The notes beneath the pieces are model-generated. The model saw only the letters and a program-made list of their open reading frames with translations. It had not been told where the DNA came from and searched no databases. 41,185 nt of DNA, taken from contig JBBDWV010000061.1 in the NCBI GenBank assembly GCA_040902655.1, positions 1-41,185 of the forward strand, given 5' to 3'. Origin of the DNA: Mycobacteriales bacterium (lineage in GTDB: Bacteria > Actinomycetota > Actinomycetes > Mycobacteriales > SCTD01). The translations under genes were made by a program, and so were the position numbers. Below, in pieces: positions 25,877-35,859 of this stretch (position 1 is its first letter; each line of letters begins with the position of its first letter).

Positions 25877-26928
25877 CGCTGCTCACCGATCGTCCTGGTG
25901 CCAGGGCGGAACCGGCTGCGCCGGCGGCCGTGCGGCTGCGGCTGGGACTGAGCGCGCTGCTGGTCGTCCTGGCCGTTCTCGCCGCTGCCGTCCTCGGGCT
26001 CGCGCTCGGCAGCCGCGCGCTCGGCCTGGGCGAGGTGCTGGACGCCCTGCGCGGGCGGGACACCGGTGATGCCTCGATCATCGTTCTGCAGCAGCGCCTC
26101 CCCCGAACGCTGCTGGGGCTGGTCGTGGGCGCGGCGCTCGGGATGGGCGGGGCGGTGGCGCAGTCGCTGACGCGCAACCCGCTCGCCGACCCAGGACTGC
26201 TCGGCGTGTCCGCCGGAGCGGCTCTCGCCATCGTCTGCGGCGCGTTCGTCTTCGGGATCACGACGCTGGCGCCGCAGCTGCTGCTGGCCATCGCCGGCGC
26301 CACCGTCGCCGGCTGCCTGGTGCTGCTGCTCGGGACCAGCGCCGCGGTGGCGCGTACGCCGCAGGGACTCGCGCTGGTGGGGGTGGCCCTGTCGGCGATG
26401 CTGGGCTCGATCGCCTCGACCGTGGTCCTGCTGGACGCGCAGACGCTGGACGAGTACCGCTTCTGGCTGGTCGGCTCGCTCGCGGGACGCGGGTCCTCCA
26501 CGCTCACCACGGTGGCCTGGCCGCTGGCGGCCGGCGCCGCTCTGGCCTACCTGTCCTCCCGCAGCCTGGATGCGCTGGCGCTCGGCGACGAGGCCGCGCA
26601 GGCGCTGGGGGTGCGACTGCGCCGGGCCCGCTTGACGGCAGGTGCGGCCGTGGTCGTGCTCACCGGCGCGGCCGTCGCCGCTGCCGGGCCGCTCGCCTTT
26701 CTCGGCCTCGCCGTCCCGCACGCCGCCCGTGCGCTGTCCGGGCCGCGGACGGCCTGGCTGCTGGGCCTGTCGGCCGGCCTCGGCGGCGCGCTGCTCGTGC
26801 TCGCCGATGTCATCGGCCGGCTGGTCATCCGCCCCAACGAGCTGCCGGCCGGTGTCGTCACCGCCCTTGTCGGCGTGCCGCTGGCCCTGGTGCTGCTGCA
26901 CCGTGCACGCGCCGGCGGCCAGGCATGA
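25873..26928 (+). CDS. Iron-siderophore ABC transporter permease (FecCD family)
   Basis: The roughly 351-residue protein has about nine to ten membrane helices. Family signatures are LPRTLLGLVVGAALGMGGAVAQ, LTRNPLADPGLLGVSAGAA and the C-terminal GPLAFLGLAVPHAAR...NELPAGVVTALVGVP. It forms one half of the heterodimeric channel with the next gene. ATG 25873 overlaps the previous stop (ATGA); GTG 25861 is an alternative. Confidence 0.95.
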   Translation: MTLLTDRPGARAEPAAPAAVRLRLGLSALLVVLAVLAAAVLGLALGSRALGLGEVLDALRGRDTGDASIIVLQQRLPRTLLGLVVGAALGMGGAVAQSLTRNPLADPGLLGVSAGAALAIVCGAFVFGITTLAPQLLLAIAGATVAGCLVLLLGTSAAVARTPQGLALVGVALSAMLGSIASTVVLLDAQTLDEYRFWLVGSLAGRGSSTLTTVAWPLAAGAALAYLSSRSLDALALGDEAAQALGVRLRRARLTAGAAVVVLTGAAVAAAGPLAFLGLAVPHAARALSGPRTAWLLGLSAGLGGALLVLADVIGRLVIRPNELPAGVVTALVGVPLALVLLHRARAGGQA

Positions 26929-28010
26929 GTGTCCGCACCCCGGCTGGGGAGGTGCTGCTGACCGCCGGCCACGGCCGCGTGTCGGTCCTCGTCCACCGGC
27001 GCAGTGCGGCCGTCACCGGCGGACTGCTGGCCGCCGTCGTCGTCCTGGCCGTCCTGTCCACGGCCCTGGGCACCCGACTGCTGCCGGTGTCGGACGTGCT
27101 GGCCGGGCTGGCCGGTACCGCGGATCGTGCGGTGACGCTGACGGTCCGGGAGTTCCGCCTCCCGCGCACCGTGGTCGCGGTGCTGGTCGGGTCGGCACTC
27201 GGCATCGCGGGGGCACTGACCCAGGCCCTGACCCGCAACCCGCTCGCCTCGCCGGACGTGCTCGGCGTGGTCAACGGGGCCAGTGCCGGGGCGGTCGCCG
27301 TGCTGATCACGGCGGGGGGCGCGACCGCCGGCTACGGCGGCGCCGCCGCCGGGCTGTCGAAGGTGGGGGTGCCGCTCGGAGCGGTCGCGGGCGCCCTGCT
27401 GTCCGCCGCCCTCGTGCTGGGCATCGCCTCCCGGCGGATCGGTGCGCTGCCCGCGACGCAGCGTGTCGTGCTCGTGGGGATCCTGCTCAACGGCGTCTTC
27501 CTCGGCCTGGTGCAGTGGTCCCTGACGGTCGGCGACGTCGACCAGGCCACCAAGGCCGCCGTCTGGTTGACCGGCAGCCTGCACGGCCGGGGGTGGGAGC
27601 ACGTGACCGCCCTCGGCGTCACGCTGGCGGTGCTGCTGCCACTGGCCCTGCTGCTGCGCCGGCCGCTCGAGGCCGTCGTGCTGGGGGAGGACGTCGCGGC
27701 GGCGCTCGGCATCCCGGTCCGCCGCCTGCGGCTGGTCCTTTTCGTGCTGGCCTTCGCCCTCGCCGGGACGGCCGTCGCCGCCGCCGGGGCGATCAGCTTC
27801 GTCGCGCTGCTCGCGCCGGCCGTGGCCCGCCGGCTGACCCGCCGCTCCGCCCCGCTGCTGCCGGCTGCGCTGACCGGCGCCGTGCTGCTGCTGGCCGCCG
27901 ACCTGCTGGCCCGGCACGCCCTGCCCGGCCACGAACTGCCGGCGGGCGCGGTCACCGCGCTGGTCGGCGCGCCCGCCCTGCTCGTCCTGCTTCTGAGAGG
28001 CCGCACATGA
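26925..28010 (+). CDS. Iron-siderophore ABC transporter permease (FecCD family), second subunit
   Basis: The 361-residue polytopic protein parallels the preceding gene: FRLPRTVVAVLVGSALGIAGA, ALTRNPLASPDVLGVVNGAS and AISFVALLAPAVARRL...HELPAGAVTALVGAP. It is coupled by 4-nt overlaps on both sides, so the transporter is made stoichiometrically. Confidence 0.95.
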   Translation: MSVRTPAGEVLLTAGHGRVSVLVHRRSAAVTGGLLAAVVVLAVLSTALGTRLLPVSDVLAGLAGTADRAVTLTVREFRLPRTVVAVLVGSALGIAGALTQALTRNPLASPDVLGVVNGASAGAVAVLITAGGATAGYGGAAAGLSKVGVPLGAVAGALLSAALVLGIASRRIGALPATQRVVLVGILLNGVFLGLVQWSLTVGDVDQATKAAVWLTGSLHGRGWEHVTALGVTLAVLLPLALLLRRPLEAVVLGEDVAAALGIPVRRLRLVLFVLAFALAGTAVAAAGAISFVALLAPAVARRLTRRSAPLLPAALTGAVLLLAADLLARHALPGHELPAGAVTALVGAPALLVLLLRGRT

Positions 28011-28870
28011 CCGCGTCCCACGTCACCGCGCTGGACGGCACCGCGCCGCACCTCACCGCCGGTCCGTACGACACCGGCGTGCACCCCGCATCCCGGCTCG
28101 TGACCGAGCACCTGACGCTCGGCTACCGCAGCGACCGGCAGGTGGTGCGGGAGCTGGACCTGAGCGTCCCCACCGGCGCGGTCACGGCCATCGTCGGCGC
28201 GAACGGCTGCGGGAAGTCGACGGTGCTGCGAGCCCTCGCGCGGCTGCTCCGGCCGCAGGACGGGGCCGTGCTGCTCGACGGGCAGGACCTGCACCGGCTC
28301 CCCACCCGCGACGTCGCGAGGCAGCTCGGGCTGCTCCCGCAGGGCCCGGTGACCCCCGACGGCATCACCGTGAGCGATCTGGTCGGGCGCGGGCGCACCC
28401 CGCACACCAGCGTCTTCCGGCAGTGGTCGAGCGCCGACCAGCGGGCCGTGGACGACGCCCTCGCCACCACCGGTCTGACCGCTATGGCGCACGAGCAGGT
28501 CGACAGTCTGTCCGGCGGGCAGCGGCAACGCGCCTGGCTGGCGATGGTCGTTGCGCAGGACACCTCGCTGCTGCTGCTCGACGAGCCGACCACCTACCTG
28601 GACATGGCCCATCAGCTCGACGTCCTCGAGCTGGTGCGGGACCTGCACCGCGTCGGCCGGACCGTCGTGATGGTCCTGCACGACGTGAACCAGGCCGCCC
28701 GCTACGCCGACCACCTGGTCGCCATGCGCGACGGCCGCATCGTGGCCGCCGGCTCCCCGTCGGCGGTGCTCACGCCGGCCCTGATCGCCGACGTCTTCGG
28801 TGTCCGCTGCCGAGTGCTCACCGATCCCGACGGCGACACGCCGCTGATCGTCCCCGTCGCCCGGCTCTAG
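28007..28870 (+). CDS. Iron-siderophore ABC transporter ATP-binding protein (FecE/FepC type)
   Basis: The 287-residue ATPase has Walker A GANGCGKST, Q-loop (LLPQGP), ABC signature LSGGQRQRAW, Walker B LLLLDEPTTYLD and H-loop VLHDVNQAARY, in the FepC pattern. ATG 28007 overlaps the permease stop. The first 30 residues form a family-atypical lead rich in Thr, His and Ala. Confidence 0.96.
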   Translation: MTASHVTALDGTAPHLTAGPYDTGVHPASRLVTEHLTLGYRSDRQVVRELDLSVPTGAVTAIVGANGCGKSTVLRALARLLRPQDGAVLLDGQDLHRLPTRDVARQLGLLPQGPVTPDGITVSDLVGRGRTPHTSVFRQWSSADQRAVDDALATTGLTAMAHEQVDSLSGGQRQRAWLAMVVAQDTSLLLLDEPTTYLDMAHQLDVLELVRDLHRVGRTVVMVLHDVNQAARYADHLVAMRDGRIVAAGSPSAVLTPALIADVFGVRCRVLTDPDGDTPLIVPVARL

Positions 28871-28934
28871 CCGGCCGGCCCTTTCCGTGTCCGGCGATCA
28901 GCGCCGGACGCTCTCCCACCCGAAAGGCACTGCG

Positions 28935-29915
28935 ATGACCGCACGATTGCTCCTCCGCCGCCCGATGGCTGCTGCCGCGGCAGTAGCGCTGCTCGCCGCC
29001 TGCGGCGGCACCGGCAGTGAGCCGACCAGCACGGCGCAGGAGCAGGACGTCTCCGCCGACGCCGCCTTCCCGCGCACCATCTCCCACGACAAGGGCAGCA
29101 CCGAGATCCCGCAGCGCCCGGAGCGGATCGTCGCGCTCGACAACAGCCTGGTCGAGGCCGTCGTCCTGCTCGACCGCCCCCTCGTCGGCGGCATCTCCAG
29201 CTACCGCGACCTCAAAGGCTTCCCGCCCTACCTCGGCGACGCCGTCGAGGACACCGAGGAGGTCGGGCCGCTGGAGACGCCGGACCTCGAGGCGATCGCG
29301 GCGCTCGAGCCGGACGTCATCGTGTCGGCGACCGTGCGGCACGACGCGCTGTACGACGAGCTCAGCAAGATCGCCCCGACCGTCTTCGTCAAGACGACCG
29401 GCCCGCAGTGGCGCGAGAACGTCACCTTCCTCGGCGAGGTGCTCGGTGCCGAGGACAAGGCGTCCGAGGAGCTGGCGGACTACAAGCGGCGCGCCAAGGA
29501 GGTCGGGGACGCCATCAACGCCAAGGCGGACAACCCGACGATCTCCATCGTCCGCTTCCTGGACGGACCGACCCGGCTGATGCAGAAGTCGTCCTTCATC
29601 GGTCACATCCTGGTGGACGCCGGGTTGGCCCGGCCGGACAGCCAGGACGTCGAGGACTTCGCCGCCGAGGTCGGTGAGGAGCAGATCCGCCAGGCCGACG
29701 GCGACCACATCTTCGTCACCAGCTACTCCGGTGGAGAGCCGTCCAAGGAGCGCTTCCTGCGCAACCCGCTGTGGGCACAGCTCGAGGGGGTCAAGGCCGG
29801 CAACGTGCACGAGGTGGCCGACGAGATCTGGATGACGTCGGTCTCCGTCCAGGGCGCCCAGCTCGTCCTCGACGACTTGGCCAAGATCTTCGAGGTGGAC
29901 GACGCCAGGTCCTGA
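28935..29915 (+). CDS. Iron-siderophore ABC transporter substrate-binding lipoprotein
   Basis: The 326-residue protein has a lipoprotein signal with lipobox LAAC (Cys23), then a FecB/FhuD-like class III binding fold: RPERIVALDNSLVEAVVLLD, LEAIAALEPDVIV, NVTFLGEVLGAEDKA and the C-terminal NVHEVADEIWM. GAAAGG precedes ATG 28935. It is the last gene of the iron operon and is followed by a strong hairpin. Confidence 0.94.
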   Translation: MTARLLLRRPMAAAAAVALLAACGGTGSEPTSTAQEQDVSADAAFPRTISHDKGSTEIPQRPERIVALDNSLVEAVVLLDRPLVGGISSYRDLKGFPPYLGDAVEDTEEVGPLETPDLEAIAALEPDVIVSATVRHDALYDELSKIAPTVFVKTTGPQWRENVTFLGEVLGAEDKASEELADYKRRAKEVGDAINAKADNPTISIVRFLDGPTRLMQKSSFIGHILVDAGLARPDSQDVEDFAAEVGEEQIRQADGDHIFVTSYSGGEPSKERFLRNPLWAQLEGVKAGNVHEVADEIWMTSVSVQGAQLVLDDLAKIFEVDDARS

Positions 29916-29925
29916 CCGCTCCGCC

Positions 29926-29958
29926 GCGGCTCCGCCCAGCGCCACTGGGCGGAGCCGC
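29926..29958 (+). terminator. 14-bp perfect hairpin ending the iron-uptake operon
   Basis: GCGGCTCCGCCCAG (29926-29939) and its complement (29945-29958) flank a CGCCA loop, 10 nt after the binding-protein stop. No T tract; a typical actinobacterial stem terminator. Confidence 0.8.
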
Positions 29959-29997
29959 AGGGACCCGGCTGCACGCGCTCGTGCGGCGCACGGTTCA

Positions 29998-30609
29998 GTG
30001 GGAGTCGTGCAGCAGGCCATCCGCTCGTCGATCCGGCTCCTGATGCTCGGTGCGCCGGGCTCGGGCAAGGGCACTCAAGGCACCCGTCTGGCGGAGCGCT
30101 ACCGCGCCCGGCACGTCTCCACCGGTGACCTGCTGCGGGCGCAGGTGGCGGCCGGGACCGACCTCGGCCGGCAGGCCCAGCCGTTCATGCACCGCGGCGA
30201 CCTGGTCCCGGACGAGCTGATCCTGGGGATGGTCCTGGAGGACGTGCTGGGGGCCTCGTCACCGCCGAGCTACGTGCTGGACGGCTTCCCCCGCACCGTC
30301 GCGCAGGCCCGCGCCGCCTACGAGAAGGCGGTCGCCACCGACCGGGTACTGGACGCCGTGCTCTGCCTCGACATCGACCACGACACCCTGATCGAGCGAC
30401 TCGACCAGCGCCGTCTGGAATCGGGTCGGGCCGACGACGACGAGCGGACCGTCCGGCACCGGATCGAGGAGTACGAGCACAAGACCCTGCCGTTGCTCGA
30501 CTACTACGCAGGCCGGGACATCCTGATCCGGATCGACGCCGCCGGTGAGGTCGACGACGTCACCGCCAGAATCTGCGCCGCGCTCGACGCGTTCCCGGCT
30601 CGCGGGTAG
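29998..30609 (+). CDS. adk: Adenylate kinase-like nucleoside monophosphate kinase (short lid)
   Basis: The 203-residue protein has P-loop LGAPGSGKGTQ, the NMP-binding STGDLLRAQV, YVLDGFPRTVAQA, and the arginine-rich RADDDERTVRHRIEEY. The lid is short (RLDQRRLESGRADDD) with no zinc cysteines. The ribosomal-operon adk of actinobacteria normally lies beside secY, so this stand-alone copy may be a second adenylate kinase or a relaxed-specificity paralogue. GTG 29998 was taken; GTG 30007 is possible. Confidence 0.85.
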   Translation: MGVVQQAIRSSIRLLMLGAPGSGKGTQGTRLAERYRARHVSTGDLLRAQVAAGTDLGRQAQPFMHRGDLVPDELILGMVLEDVLGASSPPSYVLDGFPRTVAQARAAYEKAVATDRVLDAVLCLDIDHDTLIERLDQRRLESGRADDDERTVRHRIEEYEHKTLPLLDYYAGRDILIRIDAAGEVDDVTARICAALDAFPARG

Positions 30610-30616
30610 CGCTGAT

Positions 30617-30635
30617 CCACCTTCCCCGCAGGTGG
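30617..30635 (+). terminator. Small hairpin after the adenylate kinase gene
   Basis: CCACCT (30617-30622) and AGGTGG (30630-30635) form a perfect 6-bp stem with a 7-nt loop, 8 nt after the stop. The remaining bases to 30758 should include the promoter of the next gene; I cannot place it. Confidence 0.45.
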
Positions 30636-30758
30636 CGTAACCGTCACGTCTAGGGCAGACTCCTGGCTACAGGTTGAGACAACAGCCGCCGGGATTCTCG
30701 CGCCCGCGGCTCCCGCGCCTCGGTGCGTGGCCCTGTCGTGCTCGCGGAAGGTCGACTC

Positions 30759-31388
30759 ATGTCGTCGGACCACAGCTCTCCCGCTCGGCCCTCGCAGGCC
30801 GAGCTCACCGCCCTGCAGTTGCAGGCGATCGACGGTTGGAACCGCGGCCGCCGCGCGGCGGAAGCCGCGGCCGACAGCGAGGTCCTCACCCGGGAGAGGC
30901 GACTGGACGTCAGCCGTCGCAACCAGGCCCGCAGAAGGGAACACGAGGCGGTGCTCGCCCGTGCGGCCGAGCAGCTGCGCACGAGCGGCGGCCTGCTGGG
31001 CCGGGTGGAGCTGCGGGCCGTTCTCGCCCACCGCAACGAGTGGCTGCGGACGAAGGTCGCCAGCCGCCTGGCCGTCCGCGGCATCGCTGTCGTCGGGGAG
31101 TTCGACGACGGCGCCGACGCCGCGGGCACGATCGTCGTCGAGCAGCCCGACCTGGTGCTCGTCGAGGACCGGTTGCCCACGTTGTCGGGTCTCGAGGTCC
31201 TCAGCCGGGTGCGCTCCTTCTCCCCGCGCACCGTCGTCGGCGCACAGGTCCTGGAGGGCGAGGGCATCCAGCAGCTCGTCGACGCCGGGGCGCAGGCGGT
31301 CTTCACCCGACGGAACCCGCCCGCCGAGATCGCCGACCTGCTCGCCGACTGCCTCCAGGGGAGCCGGCAGCTGGTCGCGACCGGCTGA
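30759..31388 (+). CDS. Atypical receiver (pseudo-receiver) domain protein
   Basis: The 209-residue protein has an N-terminal, charged, probably coiled helical region (about 15-80) and a C-terminal CheY-like domain (about 85-209). The receiver chemistry is changed: the acidic pair after beta-1 is Ala-His (VLAHRNEWLR), the phosphoacceptor slot in LVLVEDRLPTLSG is Glu136 rather than Asp, and the conserved lysine is replaced (AVFTRRNP). It may be a constitutive or phosphorylation-independent switch. No DNA-binding output domain. GGAAGG lies 6 nt before ATG 30759. Confidence 0.75.
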   Translation: MSSDHSSPARPSQAELTALQLQAIDGWNRGRRAAEAAADSEVLTRERRLDVSRRNQARRREHEAVLARAAEQLRTSGGLLGRVELRAVLAHRNEWLRTKVASRLAVRGIAVVGEFDDGADAAGTIVVEQPDLVLVEDRLPTLSGLEVLSRVRSFSPRTVVGAQVLEGEGIQQLVDAGAQAVFTRRNPPAEIADLLADCLQGSRQLVATG

Positions 31389-31471
31389 TCCGCTCCAGCG
31401 GCAGACCACGGCTGCGCCACGGGCGCGTCGCAGGCCTTGCGGTGCGCCGCGCTTGCGGTTACACAGCCTGG

Positions 31472-31891
31472 GTGACCTCCGAGCAGGATGCCTGGGTGGC
31501 GCAGCTGGCGTCCCAGCTGTACGAGCGGGACGTCGCCAGCCGCGCGCTCGGCATCACCTTGAGTGATGTGTCCTTCGGCCGGGCCACCGCCACCATGCGG
31601 GTGACGCCGCAGATGGTGCAGGGCCACGGCACCTGTCACGGCGGCTACCTCTTCCTGCTGGCCGATACCGCGTTCGCCTGTGCCTGCAACACGACTGGCC
31701 GGTTCGTCGCGTCGGGCGCGGACGTGGAGTTCCTGGCCCCGGTGCGGGCCGGTGACAGACTGGTCGCCACTGCCGTCGAACGGGTCGTACGCGGGCGCCG
31801 CGGGATCTACGACGTCACCGTGCGGCGGGGCGAGGAGACGGTCGTCGAGTTCCGCGGTCGCAGCCGTTCCTCCCCGCCGGGTCCCGCCTGA
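31472..31891 (+). CDS. PaaI-family hotdog-fold thioesterase
   Basis: The 139-residue hotdog protein has the PaaI signature GHGTCHGGYLFLLADTAFACACN, where the Asp of LADTAF is catalytic and the HGG binds the thioester, followed by DVEFLAPVRAGDRLVATA. PaaI enzymes hydrolyse phenylacetyl- and hydroxyphenylacetyl-CoA; no other paa gene is nearby, so the substrate is open. GTG 31472 was chosen at the natural N terminus. A tail RSRSSPPGPA is extra. Confidence 0.9.
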   Translation: MTSEQDAWVAQLASQLYERDVASRALGITLSDVSFGRATATMRVTPQMVQGHGTCHGGYLFLLADTAFACACNTTGRFVASGADVEFLAPVRAGDRLVATAVERVVRGRRGIYDVTVRRGEETVVEFRGRSRSSPPGPA

Positions 31892-31918
31892 GGGAGCCGG
31901 GCTCGAGGGACGCGGGTC

Positions 31919-31933
31919 GGACCGGCACGGTCC
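31919..31933 (+). terminator. Possible hairpin after the thioesterase gene
   Basis: GGACCG and CGGTCC form a 6-bp stem with a 3-nt loop, 27 nt after the stop. It is a weak candidate. Confidence 0.3.
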
Positions 31934-32028
31934 GGACGTGACATCCTCGGCGGCGCGGGTGCGCCGGCTCCCGCGCCTGTGCGGCCGACGGTGGCCGGAC
32001 AGCGTCGTCGCATGAAGGAGCGTCCCGC

Positions 32029-33282
<1,254 letters not shown>

Positions 33283-33289
33283 CGCACCT

Positions 33290-35353
33290 CTACCGTGGCC
33301 GCCGCGCGAAGGCGTCCGCCGCCTGGCGCAGCTCGGCGGGCAGCGGCACGCCCGAGCGGCGCAGCGCGTCGGCGAGCCCGCCGGTGCTGGCCGGGTCGGT
33401 GACGGCGGGACCGAGCAGGCGGTCCGCCCCGGCGGCCGGCTCCTCCTCGGCGGGCGGCGCCGTACGCGCGTTGCTGCTCGCCAGCGGTCGCGGTGCGGTC
33501 AGGTCGGACTGGCCCGCGTCGGCGCCGGGCAGCACCACCAGGGCGCTGGACACGGACCGCTCACCGCCGTCGGAGGGCCGGTTCGCGACCAGCCCGTTGA
33601 GGAACAGCTCCGAGGAGCCGCCGCCGTCCAGGTTGATCGCGTCGCGCGCGCCGAGGGAGAGCATGAAGTCGGCCAGCTCGCGCAGCGTCATGCCGGCGCT
33701 GTAGGAGCCCTGCCGGCCGTCCACGACGACCAGCAGCAGCTGGCCGGCGTCGGTGACGCCGACGGCGGTCCGCGGGTGCCGGTCGAAGAAGGCGCCGCTG
33801 CCGTTGACGTCGCCGGCGACCCGGCGCCCGACGACCAACAGCGGGTTGCCGCCCAGGACGTCGACCGCGCCCGGGAAGCCGAGCCTGGCCGACAGCTGCA
33901 CCGACTGGCCGGTGCCGAGCGAGCGGATGAACTTGTCATTGCCGTGGTAGCGGTTCGCGGTCAGCATCGCACCGGTCGTCGGGACGACGGGGCGCTCACC
34001 GCCGCACCGGGTACCGGTGACCTGCAGCGACGTGGACACCGTGCCCTGCCCGGTCATGGTGCGGCCGCCGGTGGGCGCCAGTCCGGCGTAGCAGGCGCCG
34101 TTCGGCGGCACCTCCAGCAGCGCGCCGTCGGCGGTGAAGGCGGCGAGCAGGTCGCCGTACGGCCCGCCGCTGTTGACCTGCGGCACGTCCAGCGTGGTCG
34201 TGCCGGTGTCCGACGCCGTGCTCACCTCGACCCGCAGATCCGGGTAACCCATGCGTACGTCGGCGCCGTGGGCGTCGAAGGACAGCGCCCGGCCGAGTGT
34301 CTGCGGCGTCTGGGCGAGGCGGCCGTCGTTGGCGAACATGTGCACCGGGCGACCGGAGGACAGCGCGTAGTCGCCGTTGATGCCGAGGACGGCGCCGGAG
34401 CGGCGGGTCATGCCGGACACCGCCTCCAGGCCCTGGAGCCGGCCGCCGGCGAGCACCGTCTCCGGCGTCGACGCGGCGGCCAGATCCACGGTCGCGACGT
34501 GCGCCGTCCATGGCCCGCGCGGGTCGCGCACGACGTCGTGCCGCACCCCCGGCGCGAGGCCCGGCACCCGGCGCACGACCGGCCGGTCGCCGGCCAGCCC
34601 GAACCTCGTGGTCTGGTACGGGCTCGGGAAGTTGCCGACGCGGAAGAACCACGTGCCGGCACGGAACAGGCCGGGCGTGTCCCGGCCGTCGTGGTCCCAG
34701 TCGCCGGAGATCGGGATGTCGCCGCGCAGACCGAAGTCGAAGATCCGGTGGGTGGGGCCGGAGCTGACCGCGTCGCGCTGGTACCACCGCACGCCGCGGC
34801 GTACGCCGATGTCGGTCCGGCCGTTGCCGTCCCAGTCGCCGACCACTGCGACGTCACCGGGCAGGCCGTAGCCGAAGATGCGGGCCGGGCCGCTGAGGTT
34901 GACGTCGCGGACGTACCACCGGCCGCCGCGGAAGACGCCGATGGTGTCGATCCCGTCGCCGTTCCAGTCGCCGAGAACCGGCTGGTCCCCCTTCAGCCCG
35001 AACCGGACGGTGCGGGCCGTGCCGCGCTCGTCGTCGCGCAGCAGCCAGACGCCGTCCTTGAACAGGCTGACCGTGCCGATCCCGTCCCCGTCGGTGTCGC
35101 CGGCCACCGGCTGCCAGCCGGCGACGTGCTCGCGGTAGGACCGGTTCGGCCCACCGTCGAGGGCGTCGCGCAGGTACCAGGTGTCGCCGCGACGCACCCC
35201 GATGCGGTCGTAGCCGAGATCCGGGGGCGCGGTCACGGCGGCCTGGCTGTCCTGGGCCGCGGCCGGGGAGGCCGCGACGAGGGCGGGCAACGCGGGCGCG
35301 GCCAGGACCGCGGCCAGCGCGGCGACGAGCAGGGGGCGGTCGGGGAGGCGCAC
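33290..35353 (-). CDS. Secreted phosphodiester glycosidase family protein with FG-GAP/VCBS-like repeats
   Basis: The 687-residue protein begins with a Sec signal peptide (cleavage near AAAQ, about residue 34). Five repeats of about 45 residues follow (about 48-262), each of the form GVxRxGxWYxRD...GLxGDxPVxGDWDGDGxD, with DxDGDG-type calcium loops; probably one beta-propeller-like domain. Residues about 285-590 form the NAGPA-type phosphodiester glycosidase domain: LGINGDY, RTAVGVTDAGQLLLVVVDGR, and DAINLDGGGSSELFLNG. A disordered tail ends the protein. It probably acts outside the cell on a glycan or phosphodiester-linked sugar; substrate unknown. GTG 35353 has AAGGA upstream. Confidence 0.9.
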   Translation of the reverse strand: MRLPDRPLLVAALAAVLAAPALPALVAASPAAAQDSQAAVTAPPDLGYDRIGVRRGDTWYLRDALDGGPNRSYREHVAGWQPVAGDTDGDGIGTVSLFKDGVWLLRDDERGTARTVRFGLKGDQPVLGDWNGDGIDTIGVFRGGRWYVRDVNLSGPARIFGYGLPGDVAVVGDWDGNGRTDIGVRRGVRWYQRDAVSSGPTHRIFDFGLRGDIPISGDWDHDGRDTPGLFRAGTWFFRVGNFPSPYQTTRFGLAGDRPVVRRVPGLAPGVRHDVVRDPRGPWTAHVATVDLAAASTPETVLAGGRLQGLEAVSGMTRRSGAVLGINGDYALSSGRPVHMFANDGRLAQTPQTLGRALSFDAHGADVRMGYPDLRVEVSTASDTGTTTLDVPQVNSGGPYGDLLAAFTADGALLEVPPNGACYAGLAPTGGRTMTGQGTVSTSLQVTGTRCGGERPVVPTTGAMLTANRYHGNDKFIRSLGTGQSVQLSARLGFPGAVDVLGGNPLLVVGRRVAGDVNGSGAFFDRHPRTAVGVTDAGQLLLVVVDGRQGSYSAGMTLRELADFMLSLGARDAINLDGGGSSELFLNGLVANRPSDGGERSVSSALVVLPGADAGQSDLTAPRPLASSNARTAPPAEEEPAAGADRLLGPAVTDPASTGGLADALRRSGVPLPAELRQAADAFARRPR

Positions 35354-35393
35354 GAGGGGGGTCCTTCTGCAAGCGGGGGGTTCGTCCGGGGTG

Positions 35394-35418
35394 CCCGACT
35401 GTCACACGTGATGTCGGG
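35394..35418. promoter_or_regulatory. Inverted repeat in the divergent intergenic region
   Basis: CCCGAC (35394-35399) and GTCGGG (35413-35418) flank TGTCACACGTGAT, which itself contains CACGTG. It sits between the secreted glycosidase (minus) and the DUF3263 gene (plus) and could be an operator. Evidence is symmetry only. Confidence 0.25.
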
Positions 35419-35548
35419 TCCGGCAGCCGAACCCGAAAGATGTCACCTGGGCGTCACAGGGCTGTGTCCGGGCGCCGCTGTGCTTTCATGGCCGCACGGC
35501 GAACTACAACCGTGGAACTCGTGGTCCGCGGCGACGGCAGGAGGACCG

Positions 35549-35851
35549 ATGAGCGGCTCGACACCGGCACCTGTGCCGGCGGCGGCACCGGCGACGGGTG
35601 AGGGCCTGACCGAGCGGGAGGCCGCGATCCTGGGCTTCGAGCGCCAGTGGTGGAAGTACGCCGGTGCCAAGGAGACCGCGATCCGCGACCTGTTCGACAT
35701 GAGCGCCACCCGGTACTACCAGGTGCTCAACGCCCTGATCGACCGGCCCGAGGCGCTGGTCGCCGACCCGATGCTGGTCAAGCGGCTGCGTCGCCTGCGC
35801 TCGACCCGCCAGCGCACCCGGTCCGCGCGCCGGCTCGGTCTGGACACCTGA
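35549..35851 (+). CDS. DUF3263 family protein
   Basis: The 100-residue helical protein has the DUF3263 signature LTEREAAILGFERQWWKYAGAKETAIRDLF, followed by MSATRYYQVLNALIDRPEAL and a basic tail. It looks like a small helix-turn-helix protein and may regulate the LytR_C gene immediately downstream; the same pair occurs as Rv0430-Rv0431 in M. tuberculosis. GCAGGAGG lies ahead of ATG 35549. Confidence 0.92.
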   Translation: MSGSTPAPVPAAAPATGEGLTEREAAILGFERQWWKYAGAKETAIRDLFDMSATRYYQVLNALIDRPEALVADPMLVKRLRRLRSTRQRTRSARRLGLDT

Positions 35852-35859
35852 GCACCGGC

